The notes under the pieces were generated by a model. It was given only the letters and a program-made list of their open reading frames with translations. It searched no databases and was not told the origin of the DNA. Of a stretch of 64,000 bases of DNA, positions 47,615 to 56,937 are shown in pieces. The position numbers and the translations under genes are program-made. The stretch's first letter is position 1, and each line of letters begins with the position of its first letter. The stretch is from assembly GCA_964487745.1 (NCBI GenBank), contig CAZASG010000014.1, forward strand, positions 16,323-80,322, in the 5' to 3' direction. This DNA comes from Desulfolinea sp964487745 (GTDB lineage Bacteria > Chloroflexota > Anaerolineae > Anaerolineales > Villigracilaceae).

Positions 47615-49123
47615 CTATCTATTCAAGCGTTCCCAGCGGGAAAGCCATTTCCAGTTGCTGGTATCGCGTTCACCACGCCGAACAACGTGAGCAGCCCGCT
47701 CGGTGCGGTCGTGCATAACGAGGGTCGCAACAATGGCTGCGATGTCGGGGAAAGTCTCTTTACCTTCAGCGATATCTTCGAGGGAGAACTCTTCCTCTAC
47801 GAATCGCGTATCAAATTGCCCGCCCATGAAGCGATGGGAGTCCATCATGGCTTGATGGAAAGGGATATTTGTACGCACACCCACCACTTTGTATTCTGCC
47901 AGCGCACGGCGCATACGTAGAATAGCCTGAGCACGGGTTTCGCCCCAGACGATGAGCTTGGAGATCATCGAGTCGTAATAAGGGGAAATCTCGAAACCTG
48001 CGTATACACCCGTATCAACACGAATGCCGGGGCCTGTAGGAAGAACAACATGGGAAACTGTTCCCGTTGAAGGTAAGAAATTGTTGTGTGGATCCTCGGC
48101 GTTGATGCGGCACTCAATTGCCGCTCCGTTGATCTGTACATCTTCCTGGGCAAAGGAGAGCTTGCGCCCACGTGCAATGCGGAGTTGCTCTTTGACGATG
48201 TCGATCCCTGTCACTAACTCGGTAATAGGATGTTCCACCTGCAGGCGGGTATTCATCTCGAGGAAGTAGAAGTGTTTCTCGTTATCAACCAGACATTCAA
48301 TGGTGCCTGCGCTCTCATATTCAACGGCTGCTGCGGCCTGTACCGCGATCTGCCCCATGCGCTCGCGGAGTTCTTCGTCCATGATCGGGGATGGGGCTTC
48401 TTCGAGCAATTTCTGATGTCGACGCTGGAGGGAGCATTCTCGTTCGTTCAGATGAACGACGTTACCATGCTTGTCTGCAATGATCTGAATTTCGATATGG
48501 CGTGCGCCAAGGATCAGTTTTTCGAGATAGACATTATCATCCCCAAAGGCAGACATAGCTTCACGGCGTGCCGATTCGAGCAAGAGAGGCATCTCTTCGA
48601 TATTCTTGACCTCACGCATCCCCTTGCCTCCGCCGCCAGCGGTGGCTTTGATGAGCAACGGGAAACCGATCTCAGGCGCGAGCTTAAGTAGCTCTTCATC
48701 ACTCAGATTGCCCGTCCCTTCAGTGCCGGGCACAACGGGAACCCCAGCCTTGACCATCGTCTCGCGGGCAATGGCTTTGTCACCCATTGCCGCAATAGCA
48801 GAGGGCTTTGGGCCGATGAATTCCAAGCCTGCATCTTCGACAGCCTGGGCAAAATCAGAGCGCTCCGCCAAAAAGCCGTAGCCGGGATGGATCGCTCCCG
48901 CTCCGCTCTTGAGGGCGATCTCGATGATCTTGTCGCCCTTTAGGTAGGATTCGCTCGAGGGCGCAGGACCGAGCAAGTAGGCTTCAGTTGCGTAGCGGAC
49001 GTGCATCGCCTGGCGATCTGCTTCTGAATATACAGCAACAGTCTGGATACCTAGCTCGCGGCAGGCACGCAGAATACGAACAGCGATCTCTCCACGATTT
49101 GCAATCAATACTTTATTGAACAT
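47615..49123 (-). CDS. accC: Biotin carboxylase subunit of acyl-CoA carboxylase
   Basis: A 502-residue ATP-grasp enzyme that carboxylates biotin with bicarbonate and ATP. Visible: FNKVLIANRGEIAVRILRA, the Gly-rich loop KATAGGGGKGMREV, VHLNERECSLQRRHQKLLEE, and FLEMNTRLQVEHPITELVTG (catalytic region). The 50-residue C-terminal extension past the usual 450-residue AccC is typical of acyl-CoA carboxylase alpha subunits. It starts 14 nt after the carboxyltransferase gene. Confidence 0.96.
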   Translation of the reverse strand: MFNKVLIANRGEIAVRILRACRELGIQTVAVYSEADRQAMHVRYATEAYLLGPAPSSESYLKGDKIIEIALKSGAGAIHPGYGFLAERSDFAQAVEDAGLEFIGPKPSAIAAMGDKAIARETMVKAGVPVVPGTEGTGNLSDEELLKLAPEIGFPLLIKATAGGGGKGMREVKNIEEMPLLLESARREAMSAFGDDNVYLEKLILGARHIEIQIIADKHGNVVHLNERECSLQRRHQKLLEEAPSPIMDEELRERMGQIAVQAAAAVEYESAGTIECLVDNEKHFYFLEMNTRLQVEHPITELVTGIDIVKEQLRIARGRKLSFAQEDVQINGAAIECRINAEDPHNNFLPSTGTVSHVVLPTGPGIRVDTGVYAGFEISPYYDSMISKLIVWGETRAQAILRMRRALAEYKVVGVRTNIPFHQAMMDSHRFMGGQFDTRFVEEEFSLEDIAEGKETFPDIAAIVATLVMHDRTERAAHVVRRGERDTSNWKWLSRWERLNR

Positions 49124-49137
49124 CGTATCCTCCTGCC

Positions 49138-50688
49138 CTACAGCGGGATATTCCCGTGTTTCTTGGGCGGGTTGTTGTCACGTTTATTGCTCAACATCTC
49201 CAGCGCGTTGATCAAGCGCGGGCGAGTTTCGCGGGGTTCGATCACGTCATCGATATAACCGCGTCCGGCTGCCACATAGGGGTTGGCAAATTTCTCGCGG
49301 TACTCTTCCACCAATTCCGCTTTCTTTGCGACGGGGTCTTTGGCAGCTGCCAATTCCTTGCGGAAGATGATATTCACCGCGCCATCGGGCCCCATCACGG
49401 CGATCTCAGCAGTGGGCCACGCCAAATTCAGGTCGCCGCGAATATGCTTGGAGGACATCACGTCATACGCCCCACCGTAAGCTTTGCGGGTGATCACAGT
49501 CAGTTTAGGCACAGTCGCTTCGCAGTAGGCATAGAGTAGTTTTGCACCAGAGCGGATGATGCCACCATGTTCTTGTACGGTACCCGGCAAAAATCCGGGG
49601 ACATCTTCGAAGGTGATGATCGGGATATTGAAAGAGTCGCAGAAACGGATAAAGCGTGCAGCCTTCTCGGACGATTCAATATCCAAAACACCTGCCAAAA
49701 CCGCTGGCTGGTTGGCAATGATCCCCACGGAGTGACCGCCAAGACGCGCAAAGCCAACCACGATATTCATGGCATAGCTTTTGTGAATCTCGTAAAACTC
49801 GCCGTTATCCATCACCAGTTGGATAACTTCCTTGATATCGTAAGGTTTACTGGGGTCATCGGGGATGAGATCGTCGAGGGCTTCCTCGCGGCGCAAGGGA
49901 TCGTCGCCGGTATCGACAAAGGGCGGATCTTCCATATTATTTTGGGGAAGATAGCTCAATAATTTGCGAATCAGGAAAAGCGTATCCGCTTCGCTGTCAG
50001 CAGCTACGTGGCAAACACCGGATGTTTCCGAGTGGACGCTTGCTCCACCCAAGTCCTCGAAGGACACGATCTCGTTTGTAACCGTTTTGACCACATCCGG
50101 ACCGGTGACGAACATATAGGACGAGTCGCGCACCATGAAGATAAAATCTGTCAGGGCAGGCGAGTAGACTGCGCCGCCTGCGCATGGCCCCATAATAGCA
50201 GAGATTTGCGGCACAACACCGCTGGCGAGGGTATTGCGCAGAAAAATATCAGCGTAACCACCTAAAGAGACAACGCCTTCCTGAATACGCGCACCGCCGG
50301 AGTCATTCAAGCCAATCACGGGTGCGCCATTCTTGAGCGCCATATCCATGAGCTTGACAACTTTCTCAGCATGAACTTCGCCGAGGCTGCCGCCCAAAAC
50401 GGTAAAATCCTGCGAGAAGACGTAGACCAGACGACTGTCGATCGTTCCCCACCCTGTAACCACGCTATCTGCCATGAACTTATTCTTGTCCAAGCCGAAA
50501 TCTGTAGTACGGTGGACAACGAAGGGATCAAGCTCACGGAAGGAGCCGGGATCAAGGAGAAGGTCAAGGCGTTCGCGTGCTGTGAGACGACCTTTATCAT
50601 GTTGCACTTTGATACGAGCTTCGCCGCCACCCATGCGGGACTGGGCTTTAAGCTCACGTAAACGTTGAATCTTTGGGTTATCAGTCAT
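49138..50688 (-). CDS. Acyl-CoA (propionyl-CoA) carboxylase carboxyltransferase, beta chain
   Basis: A 516-residue carboxyltransferase that moves CO2 from biotin to an acyl-CoA, most likely propionyl- or acetyl-CoA. The N-terminal and C-terminal crotonase halves are seen: GGEARIKVQHDKGRLTARER, then LNDSGGARIQEGVVSLGGYADIF and MGPCAGGAVYSPALTDF (first oxyanion hole), and DVPGFLPGTVQEHGGIIRSGAKLLYAY and KAYGGAYDVMSSK (second). Such chains also occur in sodium-pump decarboxylases, but the adjoining ATP-dependent accC and BCCP make an ATP-driven carboxylase more likely. Start 50688 chosen; the earlier frame overlaps the membrane protein gene. Confidence 0.95.
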   Translation of the reverse strand: MTDNPKIQRLRELKAQSRMGGGEARIKVQHDKGRLTARERLDLLLDPGSFRELDPFVVHRTTDFGLDKNKFMADSVVTGWGTIDSRLVYVFSQDFTVLGGSLGEVHAEKVVKLMDMALKNGAPVIGLNDSGGARIQEGVVSLGGYADIFLRNTLASGVVPQISAIMGPCAGGAVYSPALTDFIFMVRDSSYMFVTGPDVVKTVTNEIVSFEDLGGASVHSETSGVCHVAADSEADTLFLIRKLLSYLPQNNMEDPPFVDTGDDPLRREEALDDLIPDDPSKPYDIKEVIQLVMDNGEFYEIHKSYAMNIVVGFARLGGHSVGIIANQPAVLAGVLDIESSEKAARFIRFCDSFNIPIITFEDVPGFLPGTVQEHGGIIRSGAKLLYAYCEATVPKLTVITRKAYGGAYDVMSSKHIRGDLNLAWPTAEIAVMGPDGAVNIIFRKELAAAKDPVAKKAELVEEYREKFANPYVAAGRGYIDDVIEPRETRPRLINALEMLSNKRDNNPPKKHGNIPL

Positions 50689-50689
50689 A

Positions 50690-51112
50690 TCACTCTCTTT
50701 TTCTAAAGAATTTTCGACTGCCAGGGAGAGATAAAACAATGGCAGTAAATAACAAAACAAAAAGGGTCAGCCCTAAAGCGAATACCAGATTTTCCTGCTG
50801 TACCCGATATTGGTAGATCAAACGATCAAGCCAATAGTAGGCGACGTACACAAGAGCTGCGATGGCTGTGGTAGGGCGTGCCCACGTCCAGCCCAACCAG
50901 AGGCCCAGGGTAACGCCGAGCAAACCGAGGGTCCAGACAAGTCCCGTCGTGGCGATATAGAGGGGTCCCGGTCGCGGCATAAAACGCGAGATCAAGTCCC
51001 ATTGTGCGAGCGCGGCTCCAAATCTGATCGCATTAAAGACCGTAAGCATTAACACGCCCGCTGCAAGCAAGGTTACGAGAAAGGGACGTTTTCTCTTAGT
51101 CTGTTGAGACAT
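50690..51112 (-). CDS. Small four-helix membrane protein
   Basis: A 140-residue protein with basic N-terminus (QQTKRKRP) and four hydrophobic helices at about 11-35, 50-72, 78-95 and 108-128. No family recognised. It ends 1 nt before the carboxyltransferase start and overlaps the upstream membrane gene by 17 nt, so it is in the same operon. It does not resemble the membrane subunits of sodium-pump decarboxylases. Confidence 0.65.
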   Translation of the reverse strand: MSQQTKRKRPFLVTLLAAGVLMLTVFNAIRFGAALAQWDLISRFMPRPGPLYIATTGLVWTLGLLGVTLGLWLGWTWARPTTAIAALVYVAYYWLDRLIYQYRVQQENLVFALGLTLFVLLFTAIVLSLPGSRKFFRKRE

Positions 51113-51482
51113 GATGGTTGAGCAAAAGGCGGGCAGCGATGAGGGGCGGCAGCAGGATCAGCAATCCCCACATCAATGGCGGAAAGAAATCCAGATGCAG
51201 AGGTGCAGAGAAAAAGATCACCGAGAAGAGACCTGTCAGCGAACCGAGAAAGGCACGCGAAAAAGCACTCGGGGCATGAGGGCGGCGATGCAGAATAAAA
51301 AGTCCTGCACCAACACCCAGCCCATAGCCATAGATTGCACCTTCTGCCAAACCGGGGATTTCACTCCAGCCTGTGGGGTCATTTGCGCGAGCGTAGAAAA
51401 AGCCTAGCGTCCCACCTAGTATTGCGCCTACGACCCCGCCAAGGAAGCCAATGAAGAAATTCTTTTTGAAGGTATTTGGCAT
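51096..51482 (-). CDS. Small glycine-rich membrane protein
   Basis: A 128-residue protein with four predicted helices. The first is glycine-rich (GFLGGVVGAILGGTLGFFYA), the third (AEGAIYGYGLGVGAGLFIL) likewise. No family recognised. It starts right after the metallopeptidase-like gene (1-nt gap) and overlaps the next membrane gene. Confidence 0.65.
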   Translation of the reverse strand: MPNTFKKNFFIGFLGGVVGAILGGTLGFFYARANDPTGWSEIPGLAEGAIYGYGLGVGAGLFILHRRPHAPSAFSRAFLGSLTGLFSVIFFSAPLHLDFFPPLMWGLLILLPPLIAARLLLNHHVSTD

Positions 51483-52610
51483 TTATTGCATACGGATCAT
51501 GCGTGAATAGGTACGTGCGATGATCTCTTCGCGCAACTGAACCAATTCAGGAAATTGATAAAAGAAGAGAACTTTCTGTTCTGCTATTGTATTTCCTGCC
51601 GGTTTCGCCTGGGTTACGAAGAAGGCCCAAGTTTCAGCAATATCTTCACCCGGATTTGTAACTGCATAATCCGTCACAAATTGATCTTCGCGAGCGTAGT
51701 AGAACTCGTCTATGGCTTCGTAGTATTCGTCGTCGTCTTCGATATATTGGATCTCATCCCACTCCGCATAAATATCTGACCAAAACTCGTCGTAGAAGAG
51801 ATAGAAATACGAGTTGCTCTTTGCGCAACCTTCACCTGTGAAATAGGTAGCACAATTTTCGGAGGCTTCAAAGTAAGCATCTTCATCATCAGGTTCATAG
51901 AAGATCGTTTCGTTCACATCAACCTGTTCAGGGTTAAGGGTCAGCAAGTGACCATATTCATGAATAAGCGTGAAAGTTAACTCACGCAAATTCTCAGTAT
52001 CAGAAATATCGACATTAAGCATCCACTGATACGGATCTTCGGGGTTTTGCTCAACGGCTGCCAACGTGCCGCCAAGGCCGTCAGTCATCACAATATAATG
52101 AGAGACAAAGTCGCGTGCATAGGCAGGGATCATGGCCGCATAAAAATTCCAGACATCTTGCTGCAAGCCTGTGTCATCTTGCCTTTCAGCCAAATCGCTG
52201 CTTACATCTTCATATTCTGGCGATAAAATCTCATTCCCACTAATACTATATTTGACGAGCACATATTCATTGTCCAGAAGGTTTTCTTCAAAGTCATCGC
52301 TATAGTCTGTCACGCCCTTCATCCAATCGGTAAAGGGAACTTCAGCTTGCCTGTTATCGAGATAGCAGAGCCCGTTTTCCGAGTGGAAGGTTTCACCCTC
52401 AAGGCAAATCTCTTCACCGCCACTATTGGAAAGCGAAGGATTGCTCTCTGGCTCGCCACTATTCTCGTATTCATCATCCACCTGGTCAGAAAAAGGTACC
52501 TCGTCTATATAAGGTTCTTCTTCAACGATCCCTGTCACCGCCTGACAAGCGATCAAACTCAGAACAACAACCACTAAAAATATCTTCAACTGCCATTTCT
52601 CTTGCTTCAT
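51483..52610 (-). CDS. Putative zinc metallopeptidase lipoprotein
   Basis: A 375-residue lipoprotein (signal peptide ending LSLIACQ, Cys about 22) with a long acidic linker. A central zinc-peptidase motif lies in LTFTLIHEYGHLLTLN (HExxH within about 220-235), followed about 30 residues later by a Glu-rich region that could give the third ligand (YFEASENCATYF). Two Cys (ENCATYFTGEGC) may form a disulfide. The rest is unusually rich in Asp, Glu and Tyr. It heads a leftward run with the two small membrane genes and the carboxylase genes. Substrate unknown. Confidence 0.7.
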   Translation of the reverse strand: MKQEKWQLKIFLVVVVLSLIACQAVTGIVEEEPYIDEVPFSDQVDDEYENSGEPESNPSLSNSGGEEICLEGETFHSENGLCYLDNRQAEVPFTDWMKGVTDYSDDFEENLLDNEYVLVKYSISGNEILSPEYEDVSSDLAERQDDTGLQQDVWNFYAAMIPAYARDFVSHYIVMTDGLGGTLAAVEQNPEDPYQWMLNVDISDTENLRELTFTLIHEYGHLLTLNPEQVDVNETIFYEPDDEDAYFEASENCATYFTGEGCAKSNSYFYLFYDEFWSDIYAEWDEIQYIEDDDEYYEAIDEFYYAREDQFVTDYAVTNPGEDIAETWAFFVTQAKPAGNTIAEQKVLFFYQFPELVQLREEIIARTYSRMIRMQ

Positions 52611-52643
52611 AAAAAAAATCTCCTATTGACAATAAAATTTCAA

Positions 52644-53822
52644 CTAAGGAATGGGCACATCACTTGGTTTCTCTGGACGGAACGCTGTCCCGCTGCAAGT
52701 CCAATTCCAATCAGCGACAACGATCTCTTCCCCTGGCATCGTGCCTTCAAAAACTTCCACGGCTTTAATCTCCTGCCCGCAGGAGGGGACTGCTCCTGTG
52801 TAAGCGCCTGCCACATAAGGCACCTCCCCAACCCCAATGGCATAGGCGACAACATGATAGGTGCCAACAGGCACGGTGATCTGATAATAGAGATGCGCGG
52901 TCGGCGAGACCGGGGCGTGCCAATATGCACCCGTCTCCACATCGAATGCAACCACAACGATCCGGGGGCTGGGCCCAACAACAGGATCATTCAGATAAGG
53001 TGGCGCGGAGCTTGAATCCACACGTCCGCCGATCTGCCCCAGTGCTGGAGATGTGATCTCCTGGGTCGGCGTTGGGGGATTTTCAACCACCGGCGTCAGG
53101 GTAGGCACAGGATGCACGTTCGGATCGCGCGTGACCCGAGGTTGAATCCATACAAGCCAATTTCCACTCGTCCCGTTTTTGTCGCGCGCGACCAGCATTA
53201 ACGAAACAGACTGCCCCGCGAGAGAGCTCAAATCTGCTGAGATCTCTTCCAACCCATCCCCCACCTGATGATGCCATGACCAATCGGTATCGTGATAATT
53301 GCCCGCTGCATCGAAATACTCCAACGCAAATTCTGTATCACAAAGCGAATCGCCCTGACAGGCAATGGTTGCCTTGAAAATATCGCCGGACTGGATCAGC
53401 ATGAGCGGGTAACGCCCAAAAATCCCGACACCGTTCCCGTTCCCCTGACCGGGCAAGGTGATAAGCATCGGCGCTTCGACCGAGGTCATCCCCTCGGCAA
53501 CGGTATGGTCCGTATATTCTATATAGCCCTGAGCGGTATCTTCAAGATGACCGGGGCAAGGCAAATGATAGGCGTTATTCATCCACTCAGCATCACAAGC
53601 GGATGCAACAAAGTCCAACGCTAGGTTTTCGCCAACTACAGGGACATACGCTGACACAGATTCCGTGGGTGTCGGCACAGGCGGTGCAACGGTTGGAGAT
53701 GCGACAACAACAGTTGCGGTCTCTGCAACAGGAATTTCAGGAGCATCATTTGGCAGAGTGCAGGCTGTCAGAAATAAACCCAACAGAAGAAATGCCCCTA
53801 TTGCTTTACGCTGTTTCATCAA
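52644..53822 (-). CDS. Lipoprotein of unknown function with Thr/Pro linkers
   Basis: A 392-residue lipoprotein: lipobox LTAC (Cys near 21), low-complexity Pro/Thr/Val linker (TPTESVSAYVPVV), then a beta-rich domain (about 70-235) with Cys pairs (DAEWMNNAYHLPC, ACQGDSLCDTEF). A second Pro/Thr linker (about 240-265) and a C-terminal beta-sandwich-like domain (about 270-385) follow. The latter resembles carboxypeptidase-regulatory-like text (TVPVGTYHVVAYAIG). Probably an extracellular binding or structural protein. 33 bp from the previous gene, 7 bp from the next. Confidence 0.6.
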   Translation of the reverse strand: MMKQRKAIGAFLLLGLFLTACTLPNDAPEIPVAETATVVVASPTVAPPVPTPTESVSAYVPVVGENLALDFVASACDAEWMNNAYHLPCPGHLEDTAQGYIEYTDHTVAEGMTSVEAPMLITLPGQGNGNGVGIFGRYPLMLIQSGDIFKATIACQGDSLCDTEFALEYFDAAGNYHDTDWSWHHQVGDGLEEISADLSSLAGQSVSLMLVARDKNGTSGNWLVWIQPRVTRDPNVHPVPTLTPVVENPPTPTQEITSPALGQIGGRVDSSSAPPYLNDPVVGPSPRIVVVAFDVETGAYWHAPVSPTAHLYYQITVPVGTYHVVAYAIGVGEVPYVAGAYTGAVPSCGQEIKAVEVFEGTMPGEEIVVADWNWTCSGTAFRPEKPSDVPIP

Positions 53823-53829
53823 ACCCTCC

Positions 53830-55905
53830 CTAAGGCTCAGAGCGCTCTACTTGATAGAACTCCACCACCCATTTCTTGCGATAATTCGCGATCGGCTCTC
53901 CCAGCCGCCCATCAAACTCACCCTTATAGGGCAGATCCATTAGGAGGGCAGGGTTGACGAAAACATAACCCAAGCCCATCGCAGCTAGATGCTCGTCGGC
54001 TTTGCCTGCCTGATGCGCCTGGAAATATTCGTAGCTGTTGATCAAGCCATCCATATTGACGATGGTGCGATCTGTGATGAAGTAACCTAAATTCCCGCCG
54101 CCGGTCATGCCGATCAACGAGCCGGGCTCGGTATTCTCTTCCACCACAGCCAGGATTTCCATGTAGCGATGCCCATCATGCTCGACCCCGTAAGGCATCA
54201 GATGTGCGATCCCTGTGTAATAGGCACGTCCCCAAACAAGAGCGCAGATCAACAGCGCAGCCCAGATCAACGGACGGGCGGCAGCATGTAAACGCAAAAG
54301 TAGGCGGAAGAAAATATCCACCAAGAGGGCGAGAACAAATAAAGTGAAGACAATATGACTGACCCAATACCACTCTTTGGCTGCGGAGTAGCCCGTCGCG
54401 TGGTAGGAAACGATCTGGACGAAGGAGCCGACGAAAAGCGGTAACAAACCCAAATTCACGCTCGTGCGCAGCGTCCGCTTTCGGTATGCGAGCAAAATAA
54501 TAAGAACGACGATCACGATCAAGGCGTAGAGCTGCCAGTAGGCGGCATCCGTGACTGCGTATCCGATCCACTGGACGAGAGAATCACGCACCCCGACAAC
54601 AAACTTGGTCGCCAATCCCCAGGCGCTGAAATCGCTCTCAGCGACAGTATCCCAACCAAAGAAAGTGTAAAGCCGTTTGGCGGGACCACCGTAAACCTTG
54701 CCGCCCATACTGCCCCACCAGCGTTTGATCTGTCCGCTGACCGGGGATGATGTTCCAAAAACGATCCGGTTGAAGAGCATGTAAGCAGCCAGCGCACCGC
54801 CGAGAATGCCATAATAAGCGATGCCCTCGCGCAGCCAAGCTTGCCAGTTTTCGCGGAAGAGAGCCAGCGGGGAGCTTGTAACGCGTTCGCGTTCAGGCGA
54901 AAGATAACGTACGCTAAAACGTGTTGCCGCAACCCAAACGAAAAGGAGTGCAAAATTCAGTAGAAGAGCGCTGCGCGGGAAGCTTTCAAATAACCCTAAG
55001 CGTCCCAAAATCAGCATGATTCCCAGAATAATGGCGCTCGAAATCCCGACCCCGACCAGAATACGTCTACCCAAAAGCCGCGCCATATCCACACGCGGAT
55101 GGCGATAAAGCCCGGCAAAATAATAGACGGGTAATGTGACAACGAGCGAGATCAAAACCAGCGCCAGTGCAATTTCTCCGTAGAAATAATATTCCGGCAT
55201 GCCTATGCGGAAAATAAAACTAAAAAAGCCGATAAAAGTGATGCCAAGAATATCTATCAGCATCAAATTGCGAAGCGGCGTTTTGCGGAAGACAAGATAA
55301 AGCCCGAAAAGGGCAACAAGAAAGACGGTATCCAGTCGGCTAAACATGACCAATACAGCCGCCCCGCCAAGACCGAGAATCTCCTTGATTTCAAGCGGCT
55401 CAGCACGCCACTTACGCTCTTTTTTCTCAAAGAGATAGAGAAAAAGCAAGATCGAAAAAGCTGTCAGCCCGGTCTCCAAACCGAATTGCGTGACTGTCTT
55501 ATGCAGATAAACGCTAAATGCCCAAAAAATGGCAATAAAAACACCAACGGGCGGCGAGAGTATCCGCGAGAGTAGTCGATAGAGCAGTATGGCTGAACCT
55601 GCGCTCAATGCTCCTAAAACCAGGATCAAAACACGCAGCGGCAAAACCAGATCAAAGCGCGCCAAAGCAAAGACAGGGATATTGATCAGCATCCAGAGCG
55701 GATGGTAGCCATTCGCCAAATTGACGCCGTCAAAGGTGATACCGTTCCCCTCGCTGATATTCTGGGCGACCTTAAAATAATAATAGGCATCATCCCGCGT
55801 GAACCAGCGATTTGGGAAGTTATGCGCATCAGAAAAGGCGGCGTAAAAAGCGCCCGCCATGATCACAACAATTAATAAAATTTCAAACCAGTGTATTTTT
55901 TTCAT
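53830..55905 (-). CDS. GT-C-fold membrane glycosyltransferase
   Basis: A 691-residue polytopic protein with about 12-13 helices and a C-terminal globular part (from about 600: GSLIGMTGGGNLGYFITDRTI). The first outside loop contains WFTRDDAYYYFKVAQNISEG, the acidic DD motif near the membrane typical of GT-C enzymes that use lipid-linked sugars, followed by NGYHPLWMLI. It resembles the DUF2079/PMT-like families. It probably moves sugars onto surface polymers. It overlaps the dehydrogenase stop by 1 nt, so it is coupled to it. Confidence 0.75.
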   Translation of the reverse strand: MKKIHWFEILLIVVIMAGAFYAAFSDAHNFPNRWFTRDDAYYYFKVAQNISEGNGITFDGVNLANGYHPLWMLINIPVFALARFDLVLPLRVLILVLGALSAGSAILLYRLLSRILSPPVGVFIAIFWAFSVYLHKTVTQFGLETGLTAFSILLFLYLFEKKERKWRAEPLEIKEILGLGGAAVLVMFSRLDTVFLVALFGLYLVFRKTPLRNLMLIDILGITFIGFFSFIFRIGMPEYYFYGEIALALVLISLVVTLPVYYFAGLYRHPRVDMARLLGRRILVGVGISSAIILGIMLILGRLGLFESFPRSALLLNFALLFVWVAATRFSVRYLSPERERVTSSPLALFRENWQAWLREGIAYYGILGGALAAYMLFNRIVFGTSSPVSGQIKRWWGSMGGKVYGGPAKRLYTFFGWDTVAESDFSAWGLATKFVVGVRDSLVQWIGYAVTDAAYWQLYALIVIVVLIILLAYRKRTLRTSVNLGLLPLFVGSFVQIVSYHATGYSAAKEWYWVSHIVFTLFVLALLVDIFFRLLLRLHAAARPLIWAALLICALVWGRAYYTGIAHLMPYGVEHDGHRYMEILAVVEENTEPGSLIGMTGGGNLGYFITDRTIVNMDGLINSYEYFQAHQAGKADEHLAAMGLGYVFVNPALLMDLPYKGEFDGRLGEPIANYRKKWVVEFYQVERSEP

Positions 55906-56936
55906 CAGGCAATATTCAGAGTGATCTTTCCAAGCTGATCGTCGCGCTCAAGGCGCTCATGTGCCAAGCGAGCGTCTTTCAGATCAAAAGCTTTATCGAG
56001 TACAGGCTGTAATTTCCCCGCCACCACGAGCGACATGACTTCGTCAAAATCCTTCAGTGTCCCCATCGTCGAGCCAATAATCGAGATGTGCTTCGCAAAA
56101 ATATAGCGATTATCGATCTCAAATTGCGGCGCGGCAGTGTTGCCGACCGTTAGCAGGCGACCACCTTTGCGCAGGGCACGAAAACTGAGCGGGAAAGTCG
56201 CACCGACGTTGTCGACGACCACATCGACGCCCTTACGTTTAGTCAACTTAAAAACATCTTTGGACCAATTATCCGTTTTCGAACGATCGATCAGGATATC
56301 CGCTCCGAGCGACTCGGCAAGTTCGAGTTTTTTCGCGTCGGAACCGACGACCATTACGCTTGCTCCCGTTAATTTGGCAATTTGTATACACGCGGTATTG
56401 ACTCCGCCAGACGCCCCGACAATGAGTACTATCTCCCCCGGACGCAGATTTCCGCAGGTGATGAGGGAGTGCCAGGCTGTCTGGTAAACGAGAGATGCCG
56501 CAGCCGCGGCGTGGAAGTGGAATGTGTCGGGTAGGGCAAAAAGTTGTTTTGGCGAGAGCAAGACAAATTCCGCGTATGTACCGCGTACGGTTTCTCCGAG
56601 CAGATGCCAATTGTCGCAACGATTATCTTCACCTGCAAGGCAGAAGTGGCAGTCGCCGCATCCCAGATTGGCATTGATGACCACGCGATCTCCCACGTTC
56701 CAGCCATCCACATCTTTGCCGACGGCTGCGATCTCACCCGCGCCATCCGCGCCGAGGATATGGGGCATCTCAAGTTTCAGCCCCCGCCATCCCGTGCGAA
56801 CAAATAAATCCATGCGATTGAGAGCAGCGGCATGTAATTTGACAAGAACTTTACTCGGCACAATTTCAGGTGTCGGGAATTCGCCGTATTGAAGTTGGCT
56901 GGGGTCGCCATGTTCGTGAAGAAGGGTTGCTTTCAT
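55905..56936 (-). CDS. Zinc-containing medium-chain dehydrogenase/reductase
   Basis: A 343-residue MDR enzyme. GroES-like N-domain with ALNRMDLFVRTGW (the usual catalytic zinc Cys is not present at this spot), HILGADGAGEIAAVG, structural zinc Cys cluster in CGDCHFCLAGEDNRC, and Rossmann motif LIVGASGGVNTACIQIAK. C-terminal text is LERDDQLGKITLNI. Likely NADPH-dependent reductase/quinone-oxidoreductase type; substrate unknown. Located in a glycan-type operon between GT-C and methyltransferase genes. Confidence 0.85.
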   Translation of the reverse strand: MKATLLHEHGDPSQLQYGEFPTPEIVPSKVLVKLHAAALNRMDLFVRTGWRGLKLEMPHILGADGAGEIAAVGKDVDGWNVGDRVVINANLGCGDCHFCLAGEDNRCDNWHLLGETVRGTYAEFVLLSPKQLFALPDTFHFHAAAAASLVYQTAWHSLITCGNLRPGEIVLIVGASGGVNTACIQIAKLTGASVMVVGSDAKKLELAESLGADILIDRSKTDNWSKDVFKLTKRKGVDVVVDNVGATFPLSFRALRKGGRLLTVGNTAAPQFEIDNRYIFAKHISIIGSTMGTLKDFDEVMSLVVAGKLQPVLDKAFDLKDARLAHERLERDDQLGKITLNIA

Positions 56937-56937
56937 T

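Noticed and set aside
49138..51112. Sodium-pumping methylmalonyl-CoA decarboxylase
   Set aside because: An ATP-grasp biotin carboxylase lies in the operon, and the small membrane proteins do not resemble the beta or gamma subunits of the pump.
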